Notes: generated from the sequence alone by a model not told the origin. Shown: positions 20,069 to 32,070, counted from the stretch's first letter. The stretch is DNA of 64,000 bases from Paralithodes platypus (GCA_032716605.1 CM064502.1:53592736-53656735); one strand, 5' to 3'. Program-made: numbers and translations.

Positions 20069-20493
20069 GTCACGACAACAAATCCACACGGCTGCTTCAT
20101 TCCACCACCACAAATCCACACGGCTGCTTCATTCCACCACCACAAATCCACACGGCTGCTTCATTCCACCACCACAAATCCACACGGCTGCTTCATTCCA
20201 CTACCACAAATCCACACGGCTGCTTCATTCCACCACCACAAATCCACACGGCTGCTTCATTCCACCACCACAAATCCACACGGCTGCTTCATTCCACCAC
20301 CACAAATCCACACGGCTGCTTCATTCCACGACAACAAATCCACACGGCTGCTTCATTCCACCACCACAAATCCACATGGCTGCTTCATTCCACCACCACA
20401 AATCCACACGGTTGCTTCATTCCACCACCACAAATCCACATGGCTGCTTCATTCCACCACCACAAATCCACACGGTTGCTTCATTCCACCTAG
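20069..20493. repeat. 32-bp tandem array, 13 copies
   Basis: Unit CACAAATCCACACGGCTGCT+TCATTCCACCAC with a few substitutions. There are no unique spacers, so it is not CRISPR-like. Confidence 0.95.
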
Positions 20494-20649
20494 TATACAA
20501 TTAGGTCCTTTCCTGATTGATATTCCTGGTACAATGTGGTGTCGACGCTCCTCCACCTCCAAGCACCCCCCATGTCTGTAAGAAGAACAAAACAAGCCCG
20601 TATTAATAACTAAAAAATATATATATAATATATAAATACAATAGGAAGG

Positions 20650-20690
<41 letters not shown>

Positions 20691-21082
20691 CTACCCGTTC
20701 CATCTTCCGGTAATTGACATAGCTCTTCATTATCACCCTGGGGTATAGTAATTACCTGAGGGCGATGAATGACGCTAATTAACGAGAGCGATTGCTAAAC
20801 TCAATGATTACGACCTTATAACGATAAATTAAGGAGAGAGAGAGAGATATGATTACTTGATTGATATTGAACTTGCCACCGCAACAAAGAGAGAGAAAGG
20901 GAGAGAGAGAGAGAAAGCGAGAGCGAGGAGGGGGGGGGGGGGAGGATAATGAATGGGCCCAATAATTGTCAATTTTTGTAATAGACAGATTCATCACTGT
21001 TCGACCTTTTCTTCCAAAATTATTCAATATTTATAAGACTGGATACCTTCCGTTAACCTGTAAGCGTTATTGTTCAAATGAT
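20494..21082. other. Unassigned stretch with short GA/CT and poly-G tracts
   Basis: Contains (CT)n at 20656-20689, a GA-rich block at 20832-20945 and poly-G at 20931-20942. No gene or mobile element recognised. Confidence 0.5.
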
Positions 21083-21608
21083 TAACCCCTTAAGTACCAG
21101 CGACGTGTGTTATATGCTGTGTTTAGACGATATTATGCAACTTAGGAAGGATCTGCATTGGTTAAGGGGAGGTATTTAGTTTGTTCCCTAGACCTCCATC
21201 AAGCTTAAAATTACACCCCCTTGAATCCCTTTCAAGATAAATTTGTACATTTTTCGGTAGAAAAATTTCCCGGCCGAAGGCCGGTGCCTCTTAAATTACA
21301 GGCTCGCTATCGCTCGCCAGGATAAAATTGACACCTGAATGGGACGAAAGGTCTTAATATGGGGTGAAAGTTCTTAAAATCGCTAAACAAATGGGGCAAA
21401 CGTTTTATAATATCAAAAGCAATGGGGCTAAACATGAGGGAGAAAGGGGTCAAGAAAAAAATCCCTCAAGTGGAGACCTCCCCTTAAAAAGGTTGGTGGA
21501 AATAGTTTGAAGCCTTAATATTGCTAGAGGTCCTGCCTAAGCTGCATAAAGTCGTCTAATCATTGCCTGGCTACAATGAAAAGGACGTCTCCGGTACTGA
21601 ACGGGTTA
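21083..21608. mobile_element. MITE family D, copy D2, interrupted by MITE A8
   Basis: D2 left part 21083-21161 (TTAACCCCTTAAGTACCAGC) and right part 21488-21608 (GGTACTGAACGGGTTAA) flank a complete family A element. Confidence 0.8.
21162..21487 (+). mobile_element. MITE family A, copy A8, nested in D2
   Basis: Full-length insertion with TTAA on both sides, which re-forms a single TTAA in D2 when removed. Confidence 0.9.
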
Positions 21609-21746
21609 ATAAATGACATTCATGAATTACAAAGCAAAAAAACCAGAACATTCTTCTTCAATATGTTTGCTTTGATGATTTTCTTTTTTTTTTTTTTTTA
21701 ACCTACCGAATATCAATACATGATATTCTTCAAAGGCTACCAGTAT

Positions 21747-22094
21747 ATAAGGGGAGGATAGGGCGTATTTATTTCCTCATCTATATAATCTTATAATAAT
21801 TTTTTTTTTGTCAGCTTCCTCCCTAGACCTTCATCAATCTTTAACCTTTCAAGATAAATGTGTACATTTTTCGGTAGAAAAATACCGGTTCCTCTTAAAA
21901 TTTCAGGCTCGCTTTCGCTCGCCAGGATATAATCTACACCTAAATGGCACAAAAGGTCTTCAAATTGACAACGAAATGGGGCGAAAGGTGTTAAAATCGC
22001 CAAACTAATGGGCCGAACGTCTTCTAATCTCAAAACAAATGGGGCTTAACTCGAGGGAGAAAGGGGACCAGAAAAACGAGCCATCTCCCCTTTA
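21747..22094 (+). mobile_element. MITE Ab, copy A9
   Basis: Long subfamily copy; the hairpin region around CCGGTTCC is shortened. The right end CATCTCCCCTTTA runs straight into the TTG array. Confidence 0.8.
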
Positions 22095-22476
22095 TTGTTG
22101 TTGTTGTTGTTTGTTGTTGTTGGTGTTGTTGTTGTTGTTGGTGTTGTTGTTGTTGTTGGTGTTGGTGTTGTTGGTGTTGTTGTTGTTGGTGTTGGTGTTG
22201 GTGTTGTTGTTGGTGTTGTTGTTGTTGTTGGTGTTGTTGTTGTTGTTGTTGTTGGTGATGGTGTGTTGTTGGTGTGTTGTTGTTGTTGTTGTTGTTTGTT
22301 GTTGGTGGTGTTGTTGGTGTTGTTGTTGTTGGTGTGTTGTTGTTGTTGTTGTTGGTGTGTTGTTGTTGTTGGTGTTGGTGTTGTTGTTGTTGTTGGTGTT
22401 GGTGTTGTTGTTGGTGTTGGTGTTGGTGTTGTTGTTGTTGTTGGTGTTGTTTTTGTTGTTGTTGTTGTTGTTGTTC
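22094..22476. repeat. (TTG)n/(GTT)n compound array
   Basis: About 380 bp of TTG and GGT triplets with GTTGGTGTT higher-order units. Predicted poly-Q, poly-N or poly-T on minus and poly-V/L on plus have no flanking coding support. Confidence 0.95.
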
Positions 22477-23075
22477 CCCAAGCTGCCTGGCCGAACAGCC
22501 CCAAGGCCCCGAGCAAGGCCAAGGCCATAACCGAGCACCCCCACAGAACCCTCCCTGCCGACCACAATAAAGCCTGGGTGACCGAAGCCACTCCACGGCG
22601 AGGAGCAGAGGAGGGTGCGGAAACGCCCGGGAAACCAAAGCCCCACCCAGGGCCCTGTGCCCCTCAGCAATTATGAAGAGAAAGTTGAAGGGCAAAGGAA
22701 AAATGTGACGCTTTGGCTTCCAATCTTGGTAGATTGGGAGGTCAATCCACGGAAGAGACACCGTCACTTGAGATCTAGAAAATATATAAGTAAAAGGAAC
22801 AGTCAGAGTAAGCTATGGGTATGGCAGAGATCGCTCAGTTCTCACTCTGATAGACCAGCCCATCACCACATGACTAGAACCCAATCCTCTCAGCATCAGG
22901 TAGGAAAGGCCCTAGAAAGCCACCTTTGGCGGGGGGATAGCTCCCCTATTTCAACCCCTTTCGGGGTTGGGCACCCGCCCATCTCCCCCTTAACCTCAAC
23001 AGTCCATCATCAGCCTCACCTTAATGATGGCCCACCTATAATGAACGGAGTATAGTAACAGGTGTGGAGTATCCC
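22477..23075. other. GC-richer unassigned stretch, possibly LINE 5' region
   Basis: Unlike its AT-rich surroundings in base composition. Open on the plus strand from 22615 to 23055 (MRKRPGNQSPTQG), but with no recognisable domain. It could be a decayed LINE 5' UTR/ORF1 part; I cannot assign it. Confidence 0.35.
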
Positions 23076-23380
23076 TTAAGGGGAGACGGTCCGTTTTTAT
23101 GGACCCATTTCTCCCTAATGTTTAGCCCCACTAGTGTTGAGATTTTAAGACGTTGGTTCAATTAGTTTGCGGATTTTATGAACTTTCACCCCATTTCTTT
23201 GTCAATATTAGGACCCTTCGTGCCATTTAGGTGTTGGCGAGAAATAGCGAGCCTGTAATTGTAGGTGGAATCGGCCTTTGGCCGGGACATTTTTCTATCG
23301 AAAAATGTACAAATCTATCTTGAAGGGGGGTCTAGTGGGTGCTTTTCTAATCTTGATGGAGGTCTAGGGAGGAAACTAAA
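23076..23380 (-). mobile_element. MITE Ab, copy A10, left part missing
   Basis: TTAAGGGGAGACGG end present; the other end stops at AGGAAACTAAAAA without TTAA. Confidence 0.8.
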
Positions 23381-23381
23381 A

Positions 23382-23530
23382 AGGTACAAAGGAGTACAAA
23401 GGAAATCAAGCAACAACAGATCTAGTGACCCTTCTAGGCTGCTTGTCCTCCAAAACACTGAGGATCAAGTGTCCAAACAGTGGTTTAGAGTGGGTAAGGG
23501 AACATTGGAAAGGGAACTACTGCCCTGCCA
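23382..23530 (+). other. Short repeat shared with 54310-54371
   Basis: AATCAAGCAACAACAGAT and GCTGCTTGT are shared with 54310-54371 (AGGCAAGCAACAACAGATAT). Probably a fragment of a dispersed element of unknown type. Confidence 0.4.
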
Positions 23531-23597
23531 CTAACGTGGCAGGACTAGGAAGTTAGTAGGGGACATATGGGTTAGTAACTGAGGGGAGGATAAAGTT

Positions 23598-24952
23598 ATT
23601 CATTTACAAACGCAGTCAGTCGCGGGTTTGATGCGAGATATTTGTCTAGGCGGAATTTAAATGAATCAACGGTGCTGCAGTCTATAACGTCTCGGGGAAG
23701 CCCATTCCACAAGTTGACAACTCGATTGAAGAAGAAATTCTTAGATTCGTGCGAGTTAAAAGATTTACCAATAATTTTGCAACCGTTTTCCCCGCGTGTA
23801 ATTAGATTGGTCGATAGTGAAGTACTTACTATAGTTCATATTGTCGATGCCTTTGATGATTTTGAACACTTGAATTAAGTCGCCTCTTAATCTGCGCTGG
23901 GTTAAAGGAAATAGATTTAATTCTCTAAGACGCTCTTCGTATGGTTTGTTCTTTAGGCTAGGTATAATTTTGGTAACTCTACGTTGAACTCGTTCTAGCT
24001 TGTTTATATCTTTTTGGTAATAAGGGCACCAGGATTGAACGCAGTATTCCAGAAGAGGGCGGACTAAGGAATTGTAAAGGGTTAGGATAACTTCTTTGGA
24101 TTTATGCTCAAATGACCTGCCTATAAAGCCAATTATTTTGTTTGCCTTCTTAACAACTTCTGAACATTGTTGACTCGGTTTTAGGTTACTCGATATTGTT
24201 ACTCTCAGATCAGTTTCTCTGTTTACATTCTTAAGCTGAGTGCCATTCATCGAATAGTTTGCTTTCTCATTTAGGTATCCGACATGTAGTACTTTACATT
24301 TATCCGCATTGAAACTCATTTGCCAAATTTGGGCCCAACATGACAATTTATCTAGATTGTGTTGCATATCGTCAACTTGTTCTTTTGAGAGTACCCTATT
24401 TGCAATTTTTGTATCGTCAGCAAATTTTGAGATTGTGCAGGTGAGACCCTCATCTATGTCGTTGATGTAAATTAGAAAGAGAATTGGTCCTAGTACCGAT
24501 CCCTGGGGTACCCCGCTACTTACATTGGTCCATTTAGATGCCTTACCGTTTATGACTACCCTTTGCTTTCTGTTGCTGAGCCAATGTTCTATCCATTTCA
24601 ACACACCGTCTTGTATTCCATGCGCTTTTAGTTTTAGCAGTAAACGTTTGTGGGGAACTTTGTCAAAGGCCTTTTGAAAATCAAGGTATATAATATCTAC
24701 AGCTTTACTCTCATCGTAGAGGTTGAGGATATCGTGGAAGAAGTCTAAGAGGTTTGTTAAACAGGAACGTTTTTTACGAAAGCCGTGTTGAGTATCTTTA
24801 AGTATGTTATTTTCCTCTAAGTGATTTACGAGTCTGTCTCGTATGACCGTTTCTAGCATTTTACATACAACTGAGGTTAAGCTAATTGGACGATAGTTAC
24901 TGGGTAGGGATTTGTATATGAATAAATTAGTTAATAGACCAAACAAACAGCC
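23598..24952 (-). pseudogene. Truncated non-LTR retrotransposon reverse transcriptase
   Basis: The frame from about 24946 to 23765 covers much of an RVT_1 domain: SNYRPISLTSVVCKMLETVI (fingers), YLDFQKAFDKVPH (motif A), SSGVPQGSVLGPILFLIYIN (motif B), SKFADDTKIA with the catalytic FADD (motif C), and CWAQIWQMSFNADKCKVLHV (motif D). A frameshift near 23780 separates the tail, which continues KIIGKSFNSHESKNFFFNRV and ends NPRLTAFVNE before a stop at about 23598. Endonuclease and ORF1 are absent. The 5' break lies next to MITE A11. Best described as a CR1/jockey-like LINE; clade not resolved. Confidence 0.85.
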
Positions 24953-24961
24953 GCTGTCACC

Positions 24962-25298
24962 TTAAGGGGAGGTTTCTAGTTTGTTTCCTACTCCTCCAGC
25001 AATCTTAACATTTCACCCCCTTGACCCCCTTTCAAGATAAATTTGTACATTTTTCGGTAGAAAAATGTCCCGGCCGAAGGCCGATTTCTCTTAAATTACA
25101 GGCTCGCTATCGCTCGCCAGGATAAAATCGACACCTGAAGGGCACGAAAAGTCTTAAAATTGACAGAATGGGGGGCGGAAATTCTTAAAATCACCAAACT
25201 AATGGGTCAAACGTCTTAAAATCTCAAAATCAATGGGGCTAGACATGAGGGAGAAAGGGGTCAAGAAAAAAGTCCCTCAAGTGGAAACCTCCCCTTAA
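24962..25298 (+). mobile_element. MITE family A, copy A11
   Basis: Full length, starts 10 bp from the broken 5' end of the LINE RT. The sequence beyond A11 is not RT, so a deletion or rearrangement occurred besides the insertion. Confidence 0.9.
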
Positions 25299-25359
25299 TG
25301 ATGGACTAGTGTAATGTTGGCCTAGCTATAATGAACTGACTATAGTAACAGGTGTGGTA

Positions 25360-25740
25360 TTAAGGGGGGTGACCTGCTTTTGGTTATTTCTGTCCTTTTC
25401 TCTCTTTCTCTGGCTTGTATCCATTCGGCCCCATTCAGCCAACTATTTTAAGACGTTTATCACCATCTAGGTGTCGATTTCTTCCTGGCGAGCGATAGCG
25501 AGCTAGCATTATATGAAGAAATCCGGCTTCGCCGGAGACATTTTTCTATCGAAAAATGTACAAATTTAGCCTGCTGTCAAACAAAAATAAAAAATATGCT
25601 GGCTCGCTACCGCTCACCAGTAAAAAATTGACACCTGGATGAGGATAAACGTCTTAAATCAGTAGGCTGAATGGGGCCAAATGGATACAAGCCAGAGAAA
25701 GATAGAAAAGGACAGAACAAAAACAGGTCACCTCCCTTAA
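25360..25740 (+). mobile_element. MITE family B, copy B6
   Basis: Full length, TTAA at both ends. The sequence ATGATGGACTAGT precedes (25299) and follows (25740) it and also leads the 85-bp array, so a short flank was duplicated. Confidence 0.9.
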
Positions 25741-25768
25741 TGATGGACTAGTAGTTTTCAGCACACCT

Positions 25769-27379
25769 GGTACACAAAATGGCTGACCTTGATATATGAA
25801 TAGTACCGGGTAATTGCAACATATTCGACACATTCCACTAAGGTCAAGATAAAGGTACACAAAATGGCTGACCTTGGTATATGAATAGTACCGGGTAGTT
25901 GCAACATATTCGACACTATTCCACTAAGGTCAAGATAAAGGTACACAAAATGGCTGACCTTGGTTTATGAATAGTACCGGGTAGTTGCAACATATTCGAC
26001 ACATTCCACTAAGGTCAAGATAAAGGTACACAAAATGGCTGACCTTGGTATATGAATAGTACCGGTTAATTGCAACATATTCGACACATTCCACTAAGGT
26101 CAAGATAAAGGTACACAAAATGGCTGACCTTGGTATATGAATAGTACCGGTTAATTGCAACATATTCGACACATTCCACTAAGGTCAAGATAAAGGTACA
26201 CAAAATGGCTGACCTTGGTATATGAATAGTACCGGGTAATTGCAACATATTCGACACATTCCACTAAGGTCAAGATAAAGGTACACAAAATGGCTGACCT
26301 TGGTATATGAATAGTACCGGGTAATTGCAACATATTCGACACATTCCACTAAGGTCAAGATAAAGGTACACAAAATGGCTGACCTTGGTATATGAATAGT
26401 ACCGGGTAATTGCAACATATTCGACACATTCCACTAAGGTCAAGATAAAGGTACACAAAATGGCTGACCTTGGTATATGAATAGTACCGGGTAATTGCAA
26501 CATATTCGACACATTCCACTAAGGTCAAGATAAAGGTACACAAAATGGCTGACCTTGGTATATGAATAGTACCGGGTAATTGCAACATATTCGACACATT
26601 CCACTAAGGTCAAGATAAAGGTACACAAAATGGCTGACCTTGGTATATGAATAGTACCGGGTAATTGCAACATATTCGACACATTCCACTAAGGTCAAGA
26701 TAAAGGTACACAAAATGGCTGACCTTGGTATATGAATAGTACCGGGTAATTGCAACATATTCGACACATTCCACTAAGGTCAAGATAAAGGTACACAAAA
26801 TGGCTGACCTTGGTATATGAATAGTACCGGTAATTGCAACATATTCGACACATTCCACTAAGGTCAAGATAAAGGTACACAAAATGGCTGACCTTGGTAT
26901 ATGAATAGTACCGGGTAATTGCAACATATTCGACACATTCCACTAAGGTCAAGATAAAGGTACACAAAATGGCTGACCTTGGTATATGAATAGTACCGGT
27001 TAATTGCAACATATTCGACACATTCCACTAAGGTCAAGATAAAGGTACACAAAATGGCTGACCTTGGTATATGAATAGTACCGGTTAATTGCAACATATT
27101 CGACACATTCCACTAAGGTCAAGATAAAGGTACACAAAATGGCTGACCTTGGTATATGAATAGTACCGGTTAATTGCAACATATTCGACACATTCCACTA
27201 AGGTCAAGATAAAGGTACACAAAATGGCTGACCTTGGTATATGAATAGTACCGGTAATTGCAACATATTCGACACATTCCACTAAGGTCAAGATAAAGGT
27301 ACACAAAATGGCTGACCTTGGTTTATGAATAGTACCGGGTAATTGCAACATATTCGACACATTCCACTAAGGTCAAGAT
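25769..27379. repeat. 85-bp tandem array, 19 copies
   Basis: Unit begins GGTACACAAAATGGCTGACC and contains GAATAGTACCGGGTAATTGC and GACACATTCCACTAAGGTC. Variants GGGTAA, GGTTAA and GGTAA at one site are arranged in blocks. Minus-strand frames recur at 85-bp steps, so they are shadows. Confidence 0.95.
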
Positions 27380-27450
27380 GAAGGTCAAGAGTCAATTTCA
27401 AATATATTCATAATTTTTCTCCTAAACTAATCTTAACTGTCATCAAACTG

Positions 27451-27665
27451 TACAGTCGCGCTAATAAGTGATGTCTCGGCACCAAGTATATTTTGATCAA
27501 TAATTGGTATCAGCAATATCTAAGCTTCATTTCTTCATACCGAGTGAAATATACAAACCTCTTCCTACACTTACCCACCCTATTCAACATCTGATAGACA
27601 TTAATACAGCACAGAGCAAGCCAAACGTAATGACAGCTGGGACATGACTTATTAGCGCGACTGTA
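27451..27665. mobile_element. MITE family G, copy G1
   Basis: Terminal inverted repeats CAGTCGCGCTAATAAGTGAT / ATGACTTATTAGCGCGACTG flanked by TA. A TA target with CAGTCG ends suggests a Tc1/mariner or pogo-like MITE. Confidence 0.85.
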
Positions 27666-27729
27666 CATACATACTTGATTTGCCAATGTACAGTAATAGA
27701 TCATGCAATAATAATACAGTATTTTTTGC

Positions 27730-28054
27730 TTAAGGGGAGGTTTTTAGTGTGTTGCTTAGACCTCCATCAAGCTTAAAATGACATCCCCTAGACCCCCTTT
27801 CAAGATAAATATGTACATTTTTCGGTAGAAAAATGTCCCGGCCGAAGGCCGATTCCTCTTAAATTACAGGCTCGCTATCGCTCGCCAGGAAAAAATCGAC
27901 ACCTAAATGGCACGAAAGGTCTTAAAATTGACAGAAAGTTATTAAAATCGTCAAACTAATGAGGCAAACGTCTTAAAATCTCAAAAGCAATGGGGCAAAA
28001 CATGAGGGAGAAGGAAGTTCGAAAAAAATCCCTCAAGTGGAAACCTCCCCTTAA
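27730..28054 (+). mobile_element. MITE family A, copy A12
   Basis: Full length; one of the 32-bp subrepeats is partly deleted. Confidence 0.9.
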
Positions 28055-28297
28055 AGGTCATGTTAACAAGGCAAGGTCATAGTTCAGCAATTAAAACTGG
28101 TGTTAAAGAGTAATTTGAATTTCACCTATATGGCTTCTAGATATTGTTATATGGACATTTTATTGATGAAATAACACATATATATATATTTCACATTTCA
28201 AGGTCAAAGGTCAAGGAAAACGATAACAATTAAATCTATTTAAACTTCTTCTGAACTGACCTATGGTTACTCACCAAGTGTATTAGATATATGCCTC

Positions 28298-28299
<2 letters not shown>

Positions 28300-28345
<46 letters not shown>
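28300..28345. repeat. (AT)n microsatellite
   Basis: Pure AT run in AT-rich sequence. Confidence 0.9.
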
Positions 28346-28356
<11 letters not shown>

Positions 28357-28383
28357 TGACCATGTTTACTCAAGCTTTGATAT

Positions 28384-28696
28384 TTAAGGGGAGATTTCCA
28401 CTTAAGGGATGTTTTTCTTGACCCCTTTCGCCCCATTGCTTTTGATATTATAAAACGTTTGCCCCATTAGTTTAGCGATTTTAAAAGCTTTCACCCCATA
28501 TTAAGACCTTTCGTGCCATTCAGGTGTCGATTTTATCCTGGCGAGCGATAGCGAGCCTGTAATTTAAGAGGAATCGGCCTTTGGCCGGGACATTTTTCTA
28601 CCGAAAAATGTACAAATTTATCTTGAAAGGGACTCAAGGGGGTGTAATTTTAAGCTTGATGGAGGTCTAGGGAACAAAGTAAATACCTCCCCTTAA
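28384..28696 (-). mobile_element. MITE family A, copy A13
   Basis: TTAA at both ends. Lacks the CTGTCAATTTT subrepeat segment, like A8, A23 and A41, so a deletion subfamily exists. Confidence 0.9.
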
Positions 28697-28809
28697 GTTC
28701 TCCCATGTTCATTCCTTTCAGTACTCGTATGTATAATTAAACTAGCCTTTATATTTTTAGTCACACTGTTGCTCTTCATTATGTAATTTTGGCTGTATCT
28801 TAATTACAG

Positions 28810-28852
28810 GCCTGAAGATGAGAACAGCGATTCCCGAAACGTCGTAAAAGAT
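28810..28852 (+). ncRNA. Possible degenerate hammerhead-like motif
   Basis: GCCTGAAGATGAG..CCCGAAACGTCGTAAAAG has CUGANGA and GAAAC-GUC-GUA in order, as in 3' parts of some Penelope-like elements, but without convincing stems II or I. Confidence 0.25.
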
Positions 28853-28929
28853 GGTGTTAATATTCATTCCTGCCTTGGTTCTTCTTTTTAGTATATAATA
28901 TATAACTTATGTCCTTGACTGTACGCTTG

Positions 28930-29100
28930 TACGGTCGCGCTAATAAGTCATGTCCCAGCTGTCATTACGTTTGGCTTGCTCTGTACTGTATTAATGTCTG
29001 TCAGATGTTGAATTGGGTGGGTAAGTGTAGGAACATGTTTGTTTATTTCACTCGATATGAAGAAAGGAAGCTTAGATATTGCTGATACCAATTATTGACA
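28930..29100. mobile_element. MITE family G, copy G2, one end lost
   Basis: Matches G1 in inverted orientation (GTCGCGCTAATAAGTCATGT, later ATACCAATTATTGA); the distal inverted repeat is missing. Confidence 0.75.
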
Positions 29101-29420
29101 AGGGACTGGGGCTCTCGAAAAGGGGCTCCACTCCTGAAAATATACTTGCCTTGCAGTGTGATGGCTTAATAATCCAGAAGGGTTGATAGCTTCTGAAGTT
29201 CTATTTTAACTAAGTAGAGTGAACAGAATGGATACTTGTTGATGTGTAGGTCTGGCAGAGGATGGAAGAGGACGTTTGAGGGAACTATGTAATGCCACAC
29301 CGCTGATGATGATTCTTGTCGCTAGCCAGAACCTTTGCACACCTGTACTGGACCGCACAGGTGTATCACAAGTGTTCATATGGCCTATGGAAATAATACG
29401 TTATCAACTCACCCTGCTTC
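29101..29420. other. Unassigned, with a repeated 70-bp segment
   Basis: CAAGGGACTGGGGCTCTCGA at 29100-29170 recurs at 29625-29691. Nothing else recognised. Confidence 0.5.
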
Positions 29421-29586
29421 GTAAGCGGGGTAGTGTTTGTTTTATTTGGTCTATATCATTATTTATCAATGGTATTGTTTAGTTTCCTCGCTAGACCTCC
29501 ATCAAACTTATTAAAACACCCGCCCAAGATTCTCCTTCAAGAAAAATTTATAAACATGAGGGAGAAGGGGGTCCCATCTCTCCTTA
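29420..29586 (+). mobile_element. MITE Ab, internally deleted copy A14
   Basis: Left part through CTCGCTAGACCTCCATCAAA and right end AACATGAGGGAGAAGG..CTCCTTAA; the hairpin core is gone. Confidence 0.75.
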
Positions 29587-29691
29587 ACTCTACCTTCAAC
29601 CCTTTCAGCAATATTCCAACACAACAAGGGACTGGGGTTCTCGAAAATGGGCTCCAGTCCTGACACTATTCTGGACTTACAGTGTGCTGAC

Positions 29692-30022
29692 TTAAGGGGA
29701 GGTTTTTAGTTTGGTCTCTAGATATCCTTCAAGCTTAAGATTACACCCCCTTGAGCCCCTTTCAAGATAAATTTGTACATTTTTCGGTAGAAAAATGTCC
29801 CGGCTGAAAGCCGGTTCCTCTTAAATTACAGGCTCGCTATCGCTCGCCAGGATAAAATCGACACCTAAATGGCACGAAAGGTCTTAAAATTGACAGAAAT
29901 GGGTCGAAAGTTCTTAAAATCGTCAAAATAATGGGGCGAACGTCATTAGAAAAGCAGTGGGGCTAAACATGAGGGAGAAAGGAGTCAAGAAAAAAATCCC
30001 TCAAGTGGATATCTCCCCTTAA
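29692..30022 (+). mobile_element. MITE family A, copy A15
   Basis: Full length with the GGCTGAAAGCC hairpin variant. Confidence 0.9.
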
Positions 30023-30073
30023 GGCAGCTCAGACGGTATTGTGCAGCATAATTTACTGGTTCGGCTCAATGGT

Positions 30074-30404
30074 TTAAGGAAGGGGTTTAGTTTGCTCTCT
30101 AAACCTCTACCAAACTTAAGAAAACACTCACAAGACCTCCCTTCGATATAAATGTGTACATTTTTCGGTAGAAAAATATCCCGACCGAAGGCCGATTCCT
30201 CTTCAAATACAGGCTCGCTATCGCTCGCCAGGAAACAAATCGACTCCTAAATGGCACGAAAGGTCTTAATATTGGCAAAGGAATGGGGCAAAAAGTCTGA
30301 AAATCGCCAAACTAATGGGGCGAATGTCTTGAAATTTCATATCTAATAGGGCTAAACATGAGGGAGGAGGAGGAGGACTCGAAAAACCAACGGCCTCCCC
30401 TTAA
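30074..30404 (+). mobile_element. MITE Ab, copy A16
   Basis: TTAA at both ends; short GGA expansion (GAGGGAGGAGGAGGAGGACT) near the right end. Confidence 0.85.
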
Positions 30405-30537
30405 GAGCGATTGCAACTCGAGATATAAAGGTAATAGTCATACTGAATTACAACATTGATGTTTCTATGCCGACCCTGCAGGGCATTTGTTAGCGAGTTT
30501 GGCAAACAATACAATAAAATACAACAACTCACCAATG

Positions 30538-30953
30538 ATTCCACATACTGTATATTCCACATTTATTCCACATACTGTATATTCCACATTTATTCCACAT
30601 ACTGTATATTCCACATTTATTCCACATACTGTATATTCCACATTTATTCCACATACTGTATATTCCACATTTATTCCACATACTGTATATTCTACATTTA
30701 TTCCACATACTGTATATTCCACATTTATTCCACATACTGTATATTCTACATTTATTCCACATACTGTATATTCCACATTTATTCCACGTACTGTATATTC
30801 TACATTTATTCCACATACTGTATATTCCACATTTATTCCACATACTGTATATTCCACATTTATTCCACATACTGTATATTCCACATTTATTCCACATACT
30901 GTATATTCCACATTTATTCCACATACTGTATATTCCACATTTATTCCACATTT
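30538..30953. repeat. 27-bp tandem array, 15 copies
   Basis: Unit CCACATACTGTATATTCCAC+ATTTATT. Nine-codon units open all frames on both strands. Confidence 0.95.
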
Positions 30954-31201
30954 ATAGGAATTTGAATTTGGTGTACCGATAGGCCTGACAACATCTGAGG
31001 TGGAGCCATTGATTTCGGGGGCTGATGACTGATTGGTGCTCCTGAATGCTTGTGAGCGTGTATTTTTGTGGGCGAACTGTTATGTATTCTTCTCGTGTCA
31101 CCTCTTTTTCCTTTCTCGCGTCTCTTGCTGATCCTCCCTACCCCTTGTGGGAGTAAGGGTTGGCTACTGTACCGGTAAGTGTACATAATCTATCATACCA
31201 T
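30954..31201. other. Unassigned spacer
   Basis: Mixed-composition sequence open on minus (81 codons) but with no recognisable domain. Confidence 0.4.
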
Positions 31202-31536
31202 TTAAGGGGAGGTATTTAGTTTGTTCCCTACGTTTTCATCAAGCTTAAAATTACACCCCCTTGACCCCCTTTCAAGATAAATTTGTACATTTTTCTACCG
31301 AAAAATGTCCCGGCCGGAGGCCGGTTGCTCTTAAATTACAGGCTCGCTATCGCTCGCCAGGAAAAAATCGACACCTTAATGACACGAAAGGTCTTAAAAT
31401 TGACAGAAATGGTGCAAAATGTCTTAAAATGTCAAAACTACTAGGGCGAACGTCTTAAAATCTCAAAAGCAATGGGGCTAAACATGAGGGAGAAAGAGGT
31501 TCAGAAAAAAATCCTCCAGGTGGAAATCTCCCCTAA
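31202..31536 (+). mobile_element. MITE family A, copy A17, inverted hairpin loop
   Basis: In plus orientation the ACATTTTTC/GAAAAATGT hairpin has loop order CTACCG instead of the usual CGGTAG. Confidence 0.9.
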
Positions 31537-31697
31537 AAGTAGGTAAGCTGTGCACCATATATATAACACAGAGATAAGCGCTGAGGCAACGCGAAGTGTA
31601 GCGAACGTCCGCATAATAGTAGCTTAGAATTGAATACTTGATTTAATTACAGTTTTTCTAATGGGTGGCGAGGAAGGGAAAGTCAAATGTAGTGAGG

Positions 31698-32070
31698 TTA
31701 AAGGGGAGGTACTCGCTTTTTCTGGACCCCCTTCTCCCTCGTGTTTAGCATATTAGTTTGGAGGTTTTAAGACGTTATTTCCGTTAGATTGGCAATTTTA
31801 ACACCTTCGCCGCATTGTGTTGTCAATATTAAGACCTTTCGTGCCATTTAGGTGTTGGGTTTTTTCCTGGCGAGCGATAGCGAGCCTGTAATTTTAGAAG
31901 GAACTGGCCTTCGGCCGGGATATTTTTCTACCGAAAAATGTACAAATTTATCTTAAAAGGAGGTCTAGGGCGTGTTTTTTTTAAAGCTCGATTGAGGTCT
32001 AGCGAGGAAACTCAAAAATATATCAATAGTTGAATATAAAGGCCAAAAAAGCAAGCACCTACCCCCTTAA
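31698..32070 (-). mobile_element. MITE Ab, copy A18
   Basis: Shares its right-hand TTAA with A19, so the two elements abut at one target. Confidence 0.85.

Noticed and set aside
20081..20493. CRISPR-like array (32-bp direct repeats)
   Set aside because: Units are contiguous with no unique spacers, and the genome is eukaryotic. The same holds for the 27, 29 and 38 bp arrays.
22030..22767. Poly-Q / poly-N protein
   Set aside because: Compound (TTG)n microsatellite between a MITE end and unassigned sequence; all frames on both strands are open.
31261..31458. Recurring small ORF MTPFQDKFVHFSVEKC and relatives (also 35151, 57266, 58500)
   Set aside because: It is the family A MITE sequence read in one frame; many copies carry stops, and its recurrence follows from DNA identity.
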